Assembly (NCBI GenBank): GCA_946411505.1 | Contig: CAMKEG010000006.1 | Span: forward strand, 1-64,000 | DNA from: an uncultured Treponema sp. | GTDB taxonomy: Bacteria; Spirochaetota; Spirochaetia; Treponematales; Treponemataceae | Reading direction: 5' to 3' | DNA: 64,000 bases | Shown: positions 22,442 to 30,648 of the stretch, piece after piece | How positions within the stretch are numbered: the stretch's first letter is position 1 | Layout: every line of letters begins with the position of its first letter | Notes under the pieces: generated by a model | What the model was told of the DNA's origin: nothing | Databases searched by the model: none | What the model saw: the letters and a program-made list of their open reading frames with translations, nothing else | Position numbers and translations under genes: made by a program

Positions 22442-23284
22442 TCAGCCGCAAATTTTTTTCTGACATTCCGCGTACAAGTCGGCCGTTTTTTTGACGATTT
22501 CGGCGGGAATTTCCTTGATGTTGGGGTCGCCGGCCAAGTTGTTGGCCTTAAGCCAGTCGCGGACAAACTGCTTGTCGTAGCTTGCGGGGCTTGTTCCAAC
22601 CTTGTAGGCGTCCTTGTTCCAAAAGCGGCTTGAGTCGGGCGTCAAGACCTCGTCGGCCAGGATAAGCTCGCCGTTTTCGTCCAAGCCAAACTCAAATTTT
22701 GTGTCGGCGATGATGATTCCGCGCTCGTTGGCGTAGTCGTAGCATTTTTTGTAAATGGCAAGGGCGGCCTTTTCGATTTTGGTTCCCAGTTCCTCGCCCA
22801 AGTCCTTTTTCATGTAGTCAAGCGTCACGTTGATGTCGTGGCCTTCCTTGGCTTTTGTGCTGGGAGTGCAAATCGGCTCGGCCAATTTTTCGGCCTCCTG
22901 GTATTCCTTGTCAAAAGAGTGGCCCAAGAAAGGCTCGCCCTTTTTGTAGGCCTCGTACATAGAGCCGAACATGTAGCCGCGGACGATTACCTCGTAGGGA
23001 ACCATCTTAAGCTTTTTCACCAGCATAGTCCGGCCCTCAAATTCCGGCTTTTGGAATTCGGCCGGCATGTCCGTTGTGTCGCTTGAAATCAAGTGGTTTT
23101 TGCAAATGTCCTTTGTAAGGTCAAACCACTTTTCGCTTACGGCGTTTAGGACTTTTCCCTTGCCGGGAATGTCAACCGGCAAAATCACGTCAAAGGCTGA
23201 GATTCTGTCAGTCGTCACGATTACCATGCGGCCGTCTTCTAGGTCGTAGACTTCGCGGACTTTTCCGCTGATGATTTTTTTCAT
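22442..23284 (-). CDS. purC: Phosphoribosylaminoimidazole-succinocarboxamide synthase (SAICAR synthetase)
   Basis: PurC joins aspartate to CAIR in purine biosynthesis. The product has 280 residues, close to the longer PurC class. The N-terminus SGKVREVYDLEDGRMVIVTTDR is the ATP-binding beta-hairpin. VRGYMFGSMYEAYKKGE matches the VRGYlaGS signature, and IIADTKFEFGLDENGELILADEV is the second family signature. A GGAGGAAAT site precedes the ATG. I see no other purine gene in the window. The upstream spacer holds repeat copy F. Confidence 0.97.
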   Translation of the reverse strand: MKKIISGKVREVYDLEDGRMVIVTTDRISAFDVILPVDIPGKGKVLNAVSEKWFDLTKDICKNHLISSDTTDMPAEFQKPEFEGRTMLVKKLKMVPYEVIVRGYMFGSMYEAYKKGEPFLGHSFDKEYQEAEKLAEPICTPSTKAKEGHDINVTLDYMKKDLGEELGTKIEKAALAIYKKCYDYANERGIIIADTKFEFGLDENGELILADEVLTPDSSRFWNKDAYKVGTSPASYDKQFVRDWLKANNLAGDPNIKEIPAEIVKKTADLYAECQKKICG

Positions 23285-23340
23285 TATATTTCCTCCAATA
23301 CCGCTTTCAATTGCAATTGCCGTTATTATTTTTCTATAGT

Positions 23341-23437
23341 TACGGCTGTTCGCCCGCGCCGGTTGGCAAGGGCGAATGTTGCCGATTATGCGCCTAAAAA
23401 TGCCTTTTTGTTAAGAGCGCATTTTTTTTTGGCGCTA
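23341..23437 (-). repeat. TAG-associated two-hairpin element, copy F (minus strand, before purC)
   Basis: It begins on the TAG stop codon of the PEGA-like gene (23437-23435) and ends GCCGTA at 23341. Stem 1 is GCGCC (23435-23431) with GGCGC (23394-23390), a compensatory change from the GCGGC/GCCGC of other copies. Stem 2 pairs CGGC with GCCG across 23384-23342. The inner stem TTCGCCC/GGGCGAA is also specific to this copy. The AACA and ACA bulge bases are conserved. Confidence 0.82.
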
Positions 23438-24406
23438 CTCTTCTTTTACGCTTGCGTCCACGTTGACGCTGACGTTGTAGCTCTTTCCGTTTTGAATCGC
23501 GACTTTTTTTGTCACTTCGTATCCGCCCAAGTTGAACTTAAAGATGTGCTCGCCGGCCTCCAAGTCCAGCGCCTCTCCGGCTTGAACCTCGTTTCCGTCA
23601 ACAAAAATTTTCGTGCCCTCGGGCGCGCGGACGCGGACGGCGGGCGCCACGCTTTGCAAGTCCAAGTTAAGCTCGCTGATTTGCGCCTGCTCAATCATCA
23701 CCGAGCGGGATTCGTTCCTAAATTTGTCCGACACCACGGAAACGCTGCGCTTTCCGGGCTTTAGCAATATCAAGCCGCTTTCGTTTGGCGCCGCCGGCTT
23801 TTCGTCAACGTAAACCGTGTATTCGCCGGCGTCGGCGGAGGACACGACCTTTAGCGCGCCGAAGTCCGCCAAAATGGCCTTTGCGCTGACTTCAAATTCC
23901 GCGTCCAAGACGCTTTGCGGAACGCCTTTCATCGCAAGCTGGTTTCGCAAAAGGACAAAGCCGCGCGCCTTTTCGGCGATTAAAGTTTTGTCGGCGTAGG
24001 GGCTGGACTTTATCGTGTTGCCCTTTGCAAGGGGGACCGCTATTGTCCAAGAAAGCTGGCCGGGGTAGAGGCCGGAATAAATTTCAGTTCCTGAATAGTC
24101 GATGTTTTTTTCTGTCGGAACAGGCGAAACGTTGTTGTAAAGGGAATAGATTATCGTGTTGCGGTAGTTGGCCAAGGCTTGCGGAATTTTCACGCTGATT
24201 TCAACGCCTTGGATGAAAATCGAGGCGGCGGGAAACTTTATCGCCAGGCAGTCGTTTATGCCGCACTTTTTGCTTTCTGAATTTGAACTTTCGGAAACTT
24301 CAAGGCAAACTGTTTTTTTTACGCGAAAGACCTCGGCGCTTGAAATGGCGGCCGCCGTCAAGAGGAGAACTGTCACTAAAAATAATTTTTTTCCAAGCGC
24401 TGACAT
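23435..24406 (-). CDS. Secreted protein with C-terminal PEGA-like domain
   Basis: The product has 323 residues with a signal peptide (about 1-24, ending ISSAEVF). The middle is unrecognised; it includes a CLEVSESSNSESKKCGINDC segment whose cysteines could form disulfides. From about 185 the protein carries two PEGA-like beta units: YTVYVDEKPAAPNESGLILL, and VRVRAPEGTKIFVDGNEV followed by LEAGEHIFKFNLGGYE. PEGA domains are surface or periplasmic beta modules. It lies 12 nt downstream of the M23 peptidase gene and is probably co-transcribed. Its function is unknown. Confidence 0.8.
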   Translation of the reverse strand: MSALGKKLFLVTVLLLTAAAISSAEVFRVKKTVCLEVSESSNSESKKCGINDCLAIKFPAASIFIQGVEISVKIPQALANYRNTIIYSLYNNVSPVPTEKNIDYSGTEIYSGLYPGQLSWTIAVPLAKGNTIKSSPYADKTLIAEKARGFVLLRNQLAMKGVPQSVLDAEFEVSAKAILADFGALKVVSSADAGEYTVYVDEKPAAPNESGLILLKPGKRSVSVVSDKFRNESRSVMIEQAQISELNLDLQSVAPAVRVRAPEGTKIFVDGNEVQAGEALDLEAGEHIFKFNLGGYEVTKKVAIQNGKSYNVSVNVDASVKEE

Positions 24407-24418
24407 TCCTGCTTACCT

Positions 24419-25375
24419 TCAAAAATTTCCGTAGGCTTCCGGATCCACCGCGGCGCCATTTAGCCGTATTTCAAAATGCAAGTGCGGTCCGGTGACTTGG
24501 CCTGTGCTGCCGCTCCTTGCTATCAAATCCCCGGCGCGGACAATCTTTCCTTTTGCCACGCCTTCTTCAATCGCGGAAAGGTGGGCGTAAAAGCTTGTCA
24601 TTCCGCCGCCGTGGCTCAGTTGCAGCCATTTTCCGTAAACGGCGTTTTCTCCGAGGCCTAAAACCGTTCCGCCCTTGCAGGCAAAAACCCTGGAACCCTC
24701 GGGAACAGCCATGTCCACTCCCTTGTGGAATTGAACCTTGCCGCCGTCAAAAGGGTTTTCCCTCTGGCCGTAACGGCTTGAAATCCTGTAGTTCCTTACC
24801 GGCAACTGCATCGATGTGTCTAAAAAAAAAGCGCGCTCAGTCGTCGTAAATTTTTCGCCAGGAAAAAAGGCGTAGTTTTTTCCGTCGATATTATAGCGCA
24901 AATGGCGGCTTTCTTCCAATAGGGGCGCGCGGTTTTTTTGCAATAAAATTTCAAGCGCGCTCGCTCCCTCGTCCTCGTCCAAAGGAACGAAAATTCCGTC
25001 AAGCGTGGGAAGAATCAGCCTTTTTCCGCCGATGTAGCTGTCGGCGCCCGTGATTCCGTTGACGGGGCAAAAGCTGTCGTAGCGGATGCAAAAGCGGCCG
25101 GCCAGCTCAAAGAGCTTGTCTTGTTCCCCGGCCTTGTATGAAAAGAAAGAGGGGCGGACGTCCTTTCCGTTGGCCAAAAGGCTTCGGTTTTGCTCCACCT
25201 CGTCGTCAAACTGCTTTAGGGCCAAGTCCTTGTCGCTGCGTTTTGTGGAGCGAATCGCGGGAATTTTGCCAGTTTGTATGAAGAAAGTTTCCTCCTGCGC
25301 GAAGGCCGGGACGGAAAGAAATAGGATTAAAAAAAGAAAAGATTGTTTAGCGGCGGCCAGAAGAACGTTTTTCAA
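24419..25375 (-). CDS. Secreted M23-family (LytM-type) metallopeptidase
   Basis: M23 proteins cleave peptidoglycan cross-links or regulate amidases in the periplasm. The catalytic pattern is complete: HKGVDMAVPEG gives the HxxxD pair and PHLHFEIRL gives HxH near the C-terminus. A hydrophobic signal (FLFLILFLSVPAFAQE) is present, and a LysM-like segment lies near residues 100-145. The TTG at 25375, preceded by AGGTGG, is the preferred start (318 residues). A TTG at 25414 is possible but has no ribosome binding site. It overlaps the 126-aa membrane gene by about 29 nt. Confidence 0.9.
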   Translation of the reverse strand: MKNVLLAAAKQSFLFLILFLSVPAFAQEETFFIQTGKIPAIRSTKRSDKDLALKQFDDEVEQNRSLLANGKDVRPSFFSYKAGEQDKLFELAGRFCIRYDSFCPVNGITGADSYIGGKRLILPTLDGIFVPLDEDEGASALEILLQKNRAPLLEESRHLRYNIDGKNYAFFPGEKFTTTERAFFLDTSMQLPVRNYRISSRYGQRENPFDGGKVQFHKGVDMAVPEGSRVFACKGGTVLGLGENAVYGKWLQLSHGGGMTSFYAHLSAIEEGVAKGKIVRAGDLIARSGSTGQVTGPHLHFEIRLNGAAVDPEAYGNF

Positions 25376-25727
25376 TGCGGCAAACCACCTGATAAAGAAC
25401 GACGGCGGCCGCAACGCTGGCCAAAAACAAAATTCTTTGCCAGTTCATCAGCGAAAGAGCCGCTCCAAAAAATCCAGCCGCGACAGTCAGAGCTTTGGCC
25501 GCAAAAAAAAGGCTTTTTTTCGCCCCGGCTTTTTTTGCCCGGGCGGCGACTTTAAGCGCGGCAAAAATCGCGGCCGCAATCAAAACGGCCGCTGAATAAA
25601 GGCCCGGCTTTTTTGTCGCAAAAAACCAAAGCGGCGCGATGACAATGAAACTTGCCGCCGCGCACGCCGCGATAAAACCCGCGAGCTTTAAGAATGAGAA
25701 CAACTTGGATTTTATCTTTAAGGTCAT
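25347..25727 (-). CDS. Small membrane protein of unknown function
   Basis: The product has 126 residues with about four hydrophobic helices (roughly 10-37, 42-62, 70-93 and 98-117) and a basic C-terminus (RIEKRSSGRR). The ATG directly abuts the ferredoxin stop (TAA then ATG), with GGAAGAG before it, which supports real translation. I do not recognise the family. The operon order is ferredoxin, this gene, M23 peptidase. Confidence 0.7.
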   Translation of the reverse strand: MTLKIKSKLFSFLKLAGFIAACAAASFIVIAPLWFFATKKPGLYSAAVLIAAAIFAALKVAARAKKAGAKKSLFFAAKALTVAAGFFGAALSLMNWQRILFLASVAAAVVLYQVVCRIEKRSSGRR

Positions 25728-25898
25728 TTACTCTTCCGAAATGGCTTCCGCAGGGCAAGCTCCCGCGCAAGTTCCGCAGCTGATGCAAGTTCCGGCGTCG
25801 ATGACGCGCTTTGAGTCCTTTTCAGAAATAGCTGAAACGGGGCACTCAGATTCGCAGGCGCCGCAGTTTACGCAAGCGTCAGAAATTTTGTAAGCCAT
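25728..25898 (-). CDS. Two-cluster 4Fe-4S ferredoxin
   Basis: This short gene encodes 56 residues beginning MAYKISDACVNCGACE. Two classic motifs are present: CVNCGACESECP and CISCGTCAGACP, each CxxCxxCxxxCP, so two 4Fe-4S clusters are expected. It is a clostridial-type low-potential ferredoxin and a plausible electron donor or acceptor for the Rnf complex encoded 5 kb away (inference). AAGGAGTAAC precedes the ATG. It is first in its operon behind a clear promoter. Confidence 0.95.
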   Translation of the reverse strand: MAYKISDACVNCGACESECPVSAISEKDSKRVIDAGTCISCGTCAGACPAEAISEE

Positions 25899-25933
25899 AA
25901 GTTACTCCTTGGATTTTAGATTCTCCGACAAAC

Positions 25934-25962
25934 ATAATAAATCAAGATTGCAAAAAAATCAA
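25934..25962 (-). promoter_or_regulatory. Promoter of the ferredoxin operon
   Basis: On the minus strand TTGATT (25962-25957) is followed after 17 nt by TATTAT (25939-25934), about 36 nt ahead of the ferredoxin ATG. It is divergent from, and 15 nt away from, the deoC promoter. Confidence 0.65.
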
Positions 25963-25976
25963 GCGCGGCGCCGCCC

Positions 25977-26006
25977 TTGAAAGCCGGCGGCTGGGGGCGC
26001 TATAAT
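25977..26006 (+). promoter_or_regulatory. deoC promoter giving a probable leaderless transcript
   Basis: TTGAAA (25977-25982) is followed after 18 nt by TATAAT (26001-26006). The base seven positions after the -10 box is the A of the deoC ATG (26013). No ribosome binding site fits between. Transcription therefore probably begins at or within a base or two of the start codon. Confidence 0.7.
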
Positions 26007-26012
26007 CAAGGC

Positions 26013-26726
26013 ATGACTAAAGAAGAAATCGCCAAGATGATTGACCACACGCTTTTGGCCGCCACAGCGACAAAGGCGCAAATTCTAAAAATCTGCGGGG
26101 AGGCAAAAAAATACTCCTTCGCTTCTGTTTGCGTGAACCCAGTTTGGGTTCCGCTTGTTTCAGCCGAGCTAAAGGGAAGCGGCTCGGCCGTCTGTACGGT
26201 CATCGGCTTTCCTTTGGGGGCGGAGAAAAGCGCCGTAAAAGCCTTTGCGGCAAGCCAAGCTGTCCTTGACGGAGCCGACGAAGTTGACATGGTGATAAAC
26301 ATCGGCGCGGCCAAGGACGGGGATTTTTCCGCGGTTCAGGAAGACATAAAGGCTGTCGTGGACGCCGCCAAGGGCGCCGGGCAGTCGGCCGGAAAAAAGG
26401 CGCTTGTGAAGGTCATCGTGGAAACTTGCTACTTGACCGACCAGGAAATTGAGGCCTCTTGCCTGGCCGCAAAAAACGCCGGCGCCGACTTTGTAAAAAC
26501 TTCCACCGGCTTTGGAACGCCCAAGGACGCGGACGGAAAGCCCCTTCCCAACGGCGCCCAAGTCCGCCACGTAAAGCTCATGCGAAAAACCGTGGGGCCC
26601 GAAATGGGCGTCAAGGCTAGCGGAGGAATTCGCGACGCAAAGGCCGCCTTGGACTTGCTTGAGGCCGGAGCCAACCGCTTGGGCTGCAGCGCGGGCGTCG
26701 CCATCGTTGAATCTTGGGGACGCTAG
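26013..26726 (+). CDS. deoC: Deoxyribose-phosphate aldolase
   Basis: DeoC cleaves 2-deoxyribose-5-phosphate to glyceraldehyde-3-phosphate and acetaldehyde in deoxynucleoside salvage. The product has 237 residues from the ATG at 26013. [10 protein letters not shown] is the N-terminal signature. The Schiff-base lysine is in [11 protein letters not shown], and a second conserved lysine is in VKASGGIR. It is monocistronic and convergent with the MBL hydrolase gene, overlapping it by four bases. The start follows a -10 box directly, suggesting leaderless translation. Confidence 0.97.
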   Translation: MTKEEIAKMIDHTLLAATATKAQILKICGEAKKYSFASVCVNPVWVPLVSAELKGSGSAVCTVIGFPLGAEKSAVKAFAASQAVLDGADEVDMVINIGAAKDGDFSAVQEDIKAVVDAAKGAGQSAGKKALVKVIVETCYLTDQEIEASCLAAKNAGADFVKTSTGFGTPKDADGKPLPNGAQVRHVKLMRKTVGPEMGVKASGGIRDAKAALDLLEAGANRLGCSAGVAIVESWGR

Positions 26727-27673
26727 TTGCCTGTTGCTTCCCAAAGCATCTTGTTGTCTTGGATGAACCAGCGGACGCGGCCTTCGGCGTAAAGGTAAGT
26801 CAAATACGAGCGGAGGGTGCTTCCGATTAGCATGAACTGGCTTAGGCGGAAGCTCATGTCGCTTTTGTCGGCGAAGTCCTTCAAAAGCTCTTCGTGAGTT
26901 TTAGGCTCCCTTAAAATTTCCTCGACAAGAATTTCGTTTGAAATCGTAGAGATTAGGTTTAGCTCGGAAAGCTCCTCGACCTCGTCGTAGACGTCGCCGT
27001 GGCTTGGAACAAAGCGGGCGGCCTTTATTTTTGCGATTTTGGAAATCGTTTCCTTGAAGGCGCGCGCGTCTACGATGAAGGGCGTCCAATAGCGGCCTAT
27101 CATCGTCCTGCCAAAAATTCCGTCCCCCGCGTAAAAAACCTTGTTGCCGTCGGAGCCTGTCGCCAAAACGCCCACCATGTCAAAGCTGTGGCCGGGCAGG
27201 GGAACAAACTCAAATTGCAGCCGTCCGCATTCCATTTTTTGGTTGTCGCGAATCACCTTGTCCACGAGGGCTTCCTTGGCGTGGAAGTAGGGGATGTCAA
27301 TTTCTGGCAGGGGGAGGCCGCCGTAAAAGGACTGGGCTTGAATTTGCGGAGTTTCGGCGCAAGACTTCTCCGCTTGGGTGGCCCAAATCTCGCAGCCGGT
27401 TTTTTGCTTGAGCCAAGCGTTTCCGCCAATATGGTCGGCGTGGGCGTGGGTGCAAATGACGGCCTTGACTTTGACTTTGCCAAAAAGCCTCTCGCATTCT
27501 TCCAGCGCCTTTTGAATGAAGTCCGCGTCCTCGCCCGTGTCGATGAAATAAATTTCGGCAAGTTCCGGAGAAATTTTTTGGACGGCCACGCCGATGTTTG
27601 TCGGGCCCGAAAAAACGTAGAGGTCCTTGGACAGTTCCGTCAGCGTCAAGCTTTGGCATTTTATTTCAGCCAA
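26723..27673 (-). CDS. Metallo-beta-lactamase-fold hydrolase
   Basis: The product has 316 residues. The metal-binding signature [13 protein letters not shown] lies near residues 75-87, with later ligands in [15 protein letters not shown] and PSHGDVYDE. The C-terminal third (after about 230) is helical and resembles the winged-helix-like tails of some MBL hydrolases. The start is a TTG at 27673, preceded by GGAG, just after the stop of the small membrane gene. The substrate is not evident. It is the last gene of the TPR-greA operon. Confidence 0.88.
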   Translation of the reverse strand: MAEIKCQSLTLTELSKDLYVFSGPTNIGVAVQKISPELAEIYFIDTGEDADFIQKALEECERLFGKVKVKAVICTHAHADHIGGNAWLKQKTGCEIWATQAEKSCAETPQIQAQSFYGGLPLPEIDIPYFHAKEALVDKVIRDNQKMECGRLQFEFVPLPGHSFDMVGVLATGSDGNKVFYAGDGIFGRTMIGRYWTPFIVDARAFKETISKIAKIKAARFVPSHGDVYDEVEELSELNLISTISNEILVEEILREPKTHEELLKDFADKSDMSFRLSQFMLIGSTLRSYLTYLYAEGRVRWFIQDNKMLWEATGN

Positions 27674-27674
27674 C

Positions 27675-27923
27675 TCATTCTCCGTCGCCGTTGATTTGCT
27701 TTGTGATTTTTTTGATTAGAATTGTGTCCCGGATTGCCAAGCCTATCGCGGCTAATGTCAAAAGCGCCATCACCGCGTAGAAAAGCGGGCTTCCGGGATT
27801 TGTCTTCACGTCTTTAAAAGTTACGTAAACAAGGAAGACGCAGAGCGCCCCGCACAAGTAGCGGTTTGACTCCAAGCCTTTTTTTTGAGCCTCAAGCTTT
27901 TTTATCTCTGCGTCTTCAATCAT
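27675..27923 (-). CDS. Small two-helix membrane protein
   Basis: The product has 82 residues: a charged N-terminal coil (IEDAEIKKLEAQKKGLE), two hydrophobic helices at about 21-36 and 46-70, and a charged tail. It is packed between greA and the MBL gene with one-base spacing on each side, so it is co-translated. I do not recognise the family. Confidence 0.7.
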   Translation of the reverse strand: MIEDAEIKKLEAQKKGLESNRYLCGALCVFLVYVTFKDVKTNPGSPLFYAVMALLTLAAIGLAIRDTILIKKITKQINGDGE

Positions 27924-27924
27924 G

Positions 27925-30621
27925 TCACTTCGCTATTTCAATGTTGACAACTTTGTAGTTGTACTGGCTGTCGTTGATTGTGAAAGAGAATTCCTCCTCC
28001 TGCTTTCTGTCCAACAAGGCGTTGCCGCGAGGAGACATGTAGGAGATGATTCCCTTGTCCGGATCCGATTCCCAAGGTCCCAAAATTGTGTAAACTTCGT
28101 TTTGGTTTGTGTCCTTGTTGAAAAGGGTGACTTTGGTTCCAAAAGAAACGACGGCCGTTGAGGCTGTTGTAGGATCGAACACAACCGCGCGGGCCAGCTC
28201 TTCCTGAAGCTTTGTGAGCGTGACCGTGAGGTAGTGCTGGTGTTCCTTGGCGGCCTTGTATTCGGCGTTTTCCTTCAAGTCTCCCTGGGCGCGGGCCTCG
28301 CCAATTTCCTTGGCGTTGGCCGGCATGTCCACTTTCTGAATCTGCTCGGCGAGCGCCTTCTTTTCTTCCAGCTTGGCGGCCGTGACAAGCATTCCCTTTG
28401 GAGCGGAAGACTTTTCTTCCGTCGTGCGGAACTTGTAGTCGGGGTACTTTTCCAAAATCTTGTTGCGCAGCGTCGTCTTGATTTTTGGAGCCAAGTCGCG
28501 GATGTCGTCAACCAAGGTGTACATCTTTGTGACCGTGTTTTCGTCGCCGTTTGAGAACATGTAGTTGGACAAGGCGTTGTTTGTGAACAAAAGGGTCTCG
28601 GCCTGCTTTTGAATTTTCTTGTTTTCCGTCGTGTTGACGTGGCTGTTGATTTCGCGGAAGCAAAGCTCGATGATGTTGAGCAAGGCGATCAGCTGCTTTT
28701 CGTAAGAGACGCCGCTTTCCTTGTACCAAGAGTCTTCCTGGCAGTTTTCAAAGAGGAACAAAATCGCCGCGCGGAAATCCTTGTAGTCCTCAAAGCACAA
28801 GCTTGTGAATTTCTTGAGCTTGTCGTTGCCGCCGCTTTCGGCCACCTGCGAAAGCATTTCCTTCTTGAGGACGGTCGGGAAAAGCTTAAGGTATTCGTCC
28901 TGCCATTCCGGCAAGAGCTTGATGTTGGCCAAGAAGTCCGCCTTGAGGCTTGTGTTCTTTGTGTCCTTCAACTCTTCGTAAGTTTCGCGCGGGTTGTCCA
29001 AGTCGCCGTAAATCTGCGCGAACGTGTACTTGCAGGGGTAGGCGCGGGCGGGAATCAAGCGGCCGATTTTCTGGACTGTCAAGTAGGCGGCGACAACCTG
29101 TGTCGTGGCGCGGGTGACAGTCTTGAGGAAGCCCGTGAAGTACTGGTACATGTCGCTGAACAAGTCGCTGTCCTTGTCGGTGGCGTCGTCGTTGACAAAC
29201 TTCATTATGATGTCGATGCGGGCGAAGAAAAGCTTCTGGGCCTTGAACTCGTTGTTGTATTTTTCCTCGCTTGAAATTTCATGGTCGCGGACCGTGTACT
29301 GGCTGATGTCGTCCGGGTTGACGCCGAATGTCGAGTCGCTTTCCAAAATCTTTTTGGCCGCGTTGTTCCAGCTGGTCCATTCCTTGTTCTCCAAAATTGA
29401 AGGAACGAGCTCGGCCTTGATGCGCTTGAAGTCGCAGGCGTTGTCAAAGCTTTTGATGATTGTCTTGAGCGTTCCGGCCTTGTCTTCCTTGACCATTTTG
29501 ACAAGCTCGTCGCGAGTCTTTGTGGCCTTTAGGACCCAAATGTGGTCTTTGTTAAGGGGCTTCAAGGCGTCTACGGCCATCTTGAGCGACATTTCGTGGA
29601 TGCCGCTTTTCTTTCCAAAGTTGATTGTAAGGTTGTCGTTCTTTGCCTTGACGATTTTTCCGACGCCCCAAGAGCGGTGGAACACAAAGCTCTTGACGTC
29701 AAAGGCGATGTGCTTCTCAAAGTCGTTTATCGCTTCAAACACGTTGCGGAAGCTCTGCGTCAAGTCGCTTGAGGCGATGTAGTCGTCAAGGTTGGCGCGG
29801 CCTTCGTACTTGCCCTTGTAGCAGTCCACGATTTCGCGGCGGGCCCAAGCGTCTTTGGGGTCGATTTGCAAAATCAGCTTAAGGATGTCGATGGCGGTGT
29901 CCCATTTTTTGTTGTCCTTGTACCAGCCGTAAAGCTCCTGCATCAAAAGCGCGGACTTGTCCTCGCTGATGGACTTGGCCACCTTTCTTTGGACGGAAAT
30001 GAAGAAGTCCTTTTCCTGTGGAATCAAGGATACCAATTTTGACCAAACTTCCTTTACCGCCGCGATGTTCTTTAGAGCCACAAAGCGGTGCAGGGCTTTC
30101 TTGTAAAAGCTTACCGCGCTTTCGGCGTCGCCCTTCTCCTCGCAGCGCTCGGCCAAAGCCTTGGCCATCTCGGCCTCTTCAAAGTCAATCTTCACGATTT
30201 TTTCGTAAAGGGCCCACATCTCTTCGTTCTTGTCCTCGCGGTAGCGGTCGGCCAAGGCGCGCAAGGCGAACTTGTTGTTTTCGTCGGAGGCCAGGACGCT
30301 CTTGCAGATGTAGACGACAATAGGCTCTTTCTTGTTCTTGTTGAAAATGTCGATGAGGCTTACAAGGGCGGAGTTGTCGAGCGCCCCCTGCTTGATGGCG
30401 AGCATTCCCGAAATGTAGAGCGCGGTGATGCTGTCCTTTGAGTGGGCCAAATGCTCGTCGCAAACGTCGCGGATTTCGTTGACGGCGTTTTCCTGAACGG
30501 CCTGGGCCACAATCTTTTCCAGTTCCTCAATGCTGTTCTGCGTTACGTTGCTGATGGCGGCGCGAGTCCATGACTCTTCCTTAAGCTGCTCCTGAACTTT
30601 CTTTACCAATTCTTCAGACAT
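27925..30621 (-). CDS. greA: Transcription elongation factor GreA with a very long N-terminal extension
   Basis: GreA rescues backtracked RNA polymerase by stimulating transcript cleavage. Ordinary GreA has about 158 residues; this protein has 898. The GreA part is about 743-898 and is complete: the coiled coil contains ARAQGDLKENAEYKAAKEHQ with the acidic tip, followed by the C-terminal domain (SFGTKVTLFNKD to NIEI). The first 740 residues are helical and TPR-like, rich in K, D and E, with repeated aromatic/leucine patterns. Long GreA proteins are known from other treponemes, as far as I recall. An AGGAG lies before the ATG. Confidence 0.93.
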   Translation of the reverse strand: MSEELVKKVQEQLKEESWTRAAISNVTQNSIEELEKIVAQAVQENAVNEIRDVCDEHLAHSKDSITALYISGMLAIKQGALDNSALVSLIDIFNKNKKEPIVVYICKSVLASDENNKFALRALADRYREDKNEEMWALYEKIVKIDFEEAEMAKALAERCEEKGDAESAVSFYKKALHRFVALKNIAAVKEVWSKLVSLIPQEKDFFISVQRKVAKSISEDKSALLMQELYGWYKDNKKWDTAIDILKLILQIDPKDAWARREIVDCYKGKYEGRANLDDYIASSDLTQSFRNVFEAINDFEKHIAFDVKSFVFHRSWGVGKIVKAKNDNLTINFGKKSGIHEMSLKMAVDALKPLNKDHIWVLKATKTRDELVKMVKEDKAGTLKTIIKSFDNACDFKRIKAELVPSILENKEWTSWNNAAKKILESDSTFGVNPDDISQYTVRDHEISSEEKYNNEFKAQKLFFARIDIIMKFVNDDATDKDSDLFSDMYQYFTGFLKTVTRATTQVVAAYLTVQKIGRLIPARAYPCKYTFAQIYGDLDNPRETYEELKDTKNTSLKADFLANIKLLPEWQDEYLKLFPTVLKKEMLSQVAESGGNDKLKKFTSLCFEDYKDFRAAILFLFENCQEDSWYKESGVSYEKQLIALLNIIELCFREINSHVNTTENKKIQKQAETLLFTNNALSNYMFSNGDENTVTKMYTLVDDIRDLAPKIKTTLRNKILEKYPDYKFRTTEEKSSAPKGMLVTAAKLEEKKALAEQIQKVDMPANAKEIGEARAQGDLKENAEYKAAKEHQHYLTVTLTKLQEELARAVVFDPTTASTAVVSFGTKVTLFNKDTNQNEVYTILGPWESDPDKGIISYMSPRGNALLDRKQEEEFSFTINDSQYNYKVVNIEIAK

Positions 30622-30648
30622 GCGCTTCTCCTAAAAAAAATAATTTCT

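Noticed and set aside
23285..23434. Purine riboswitch before purC
   Set aside because: The sequence matches the repeated two-hairpin element, not the purine aptamer; the conserved loop-loop sequences of that riboswitch are absent.
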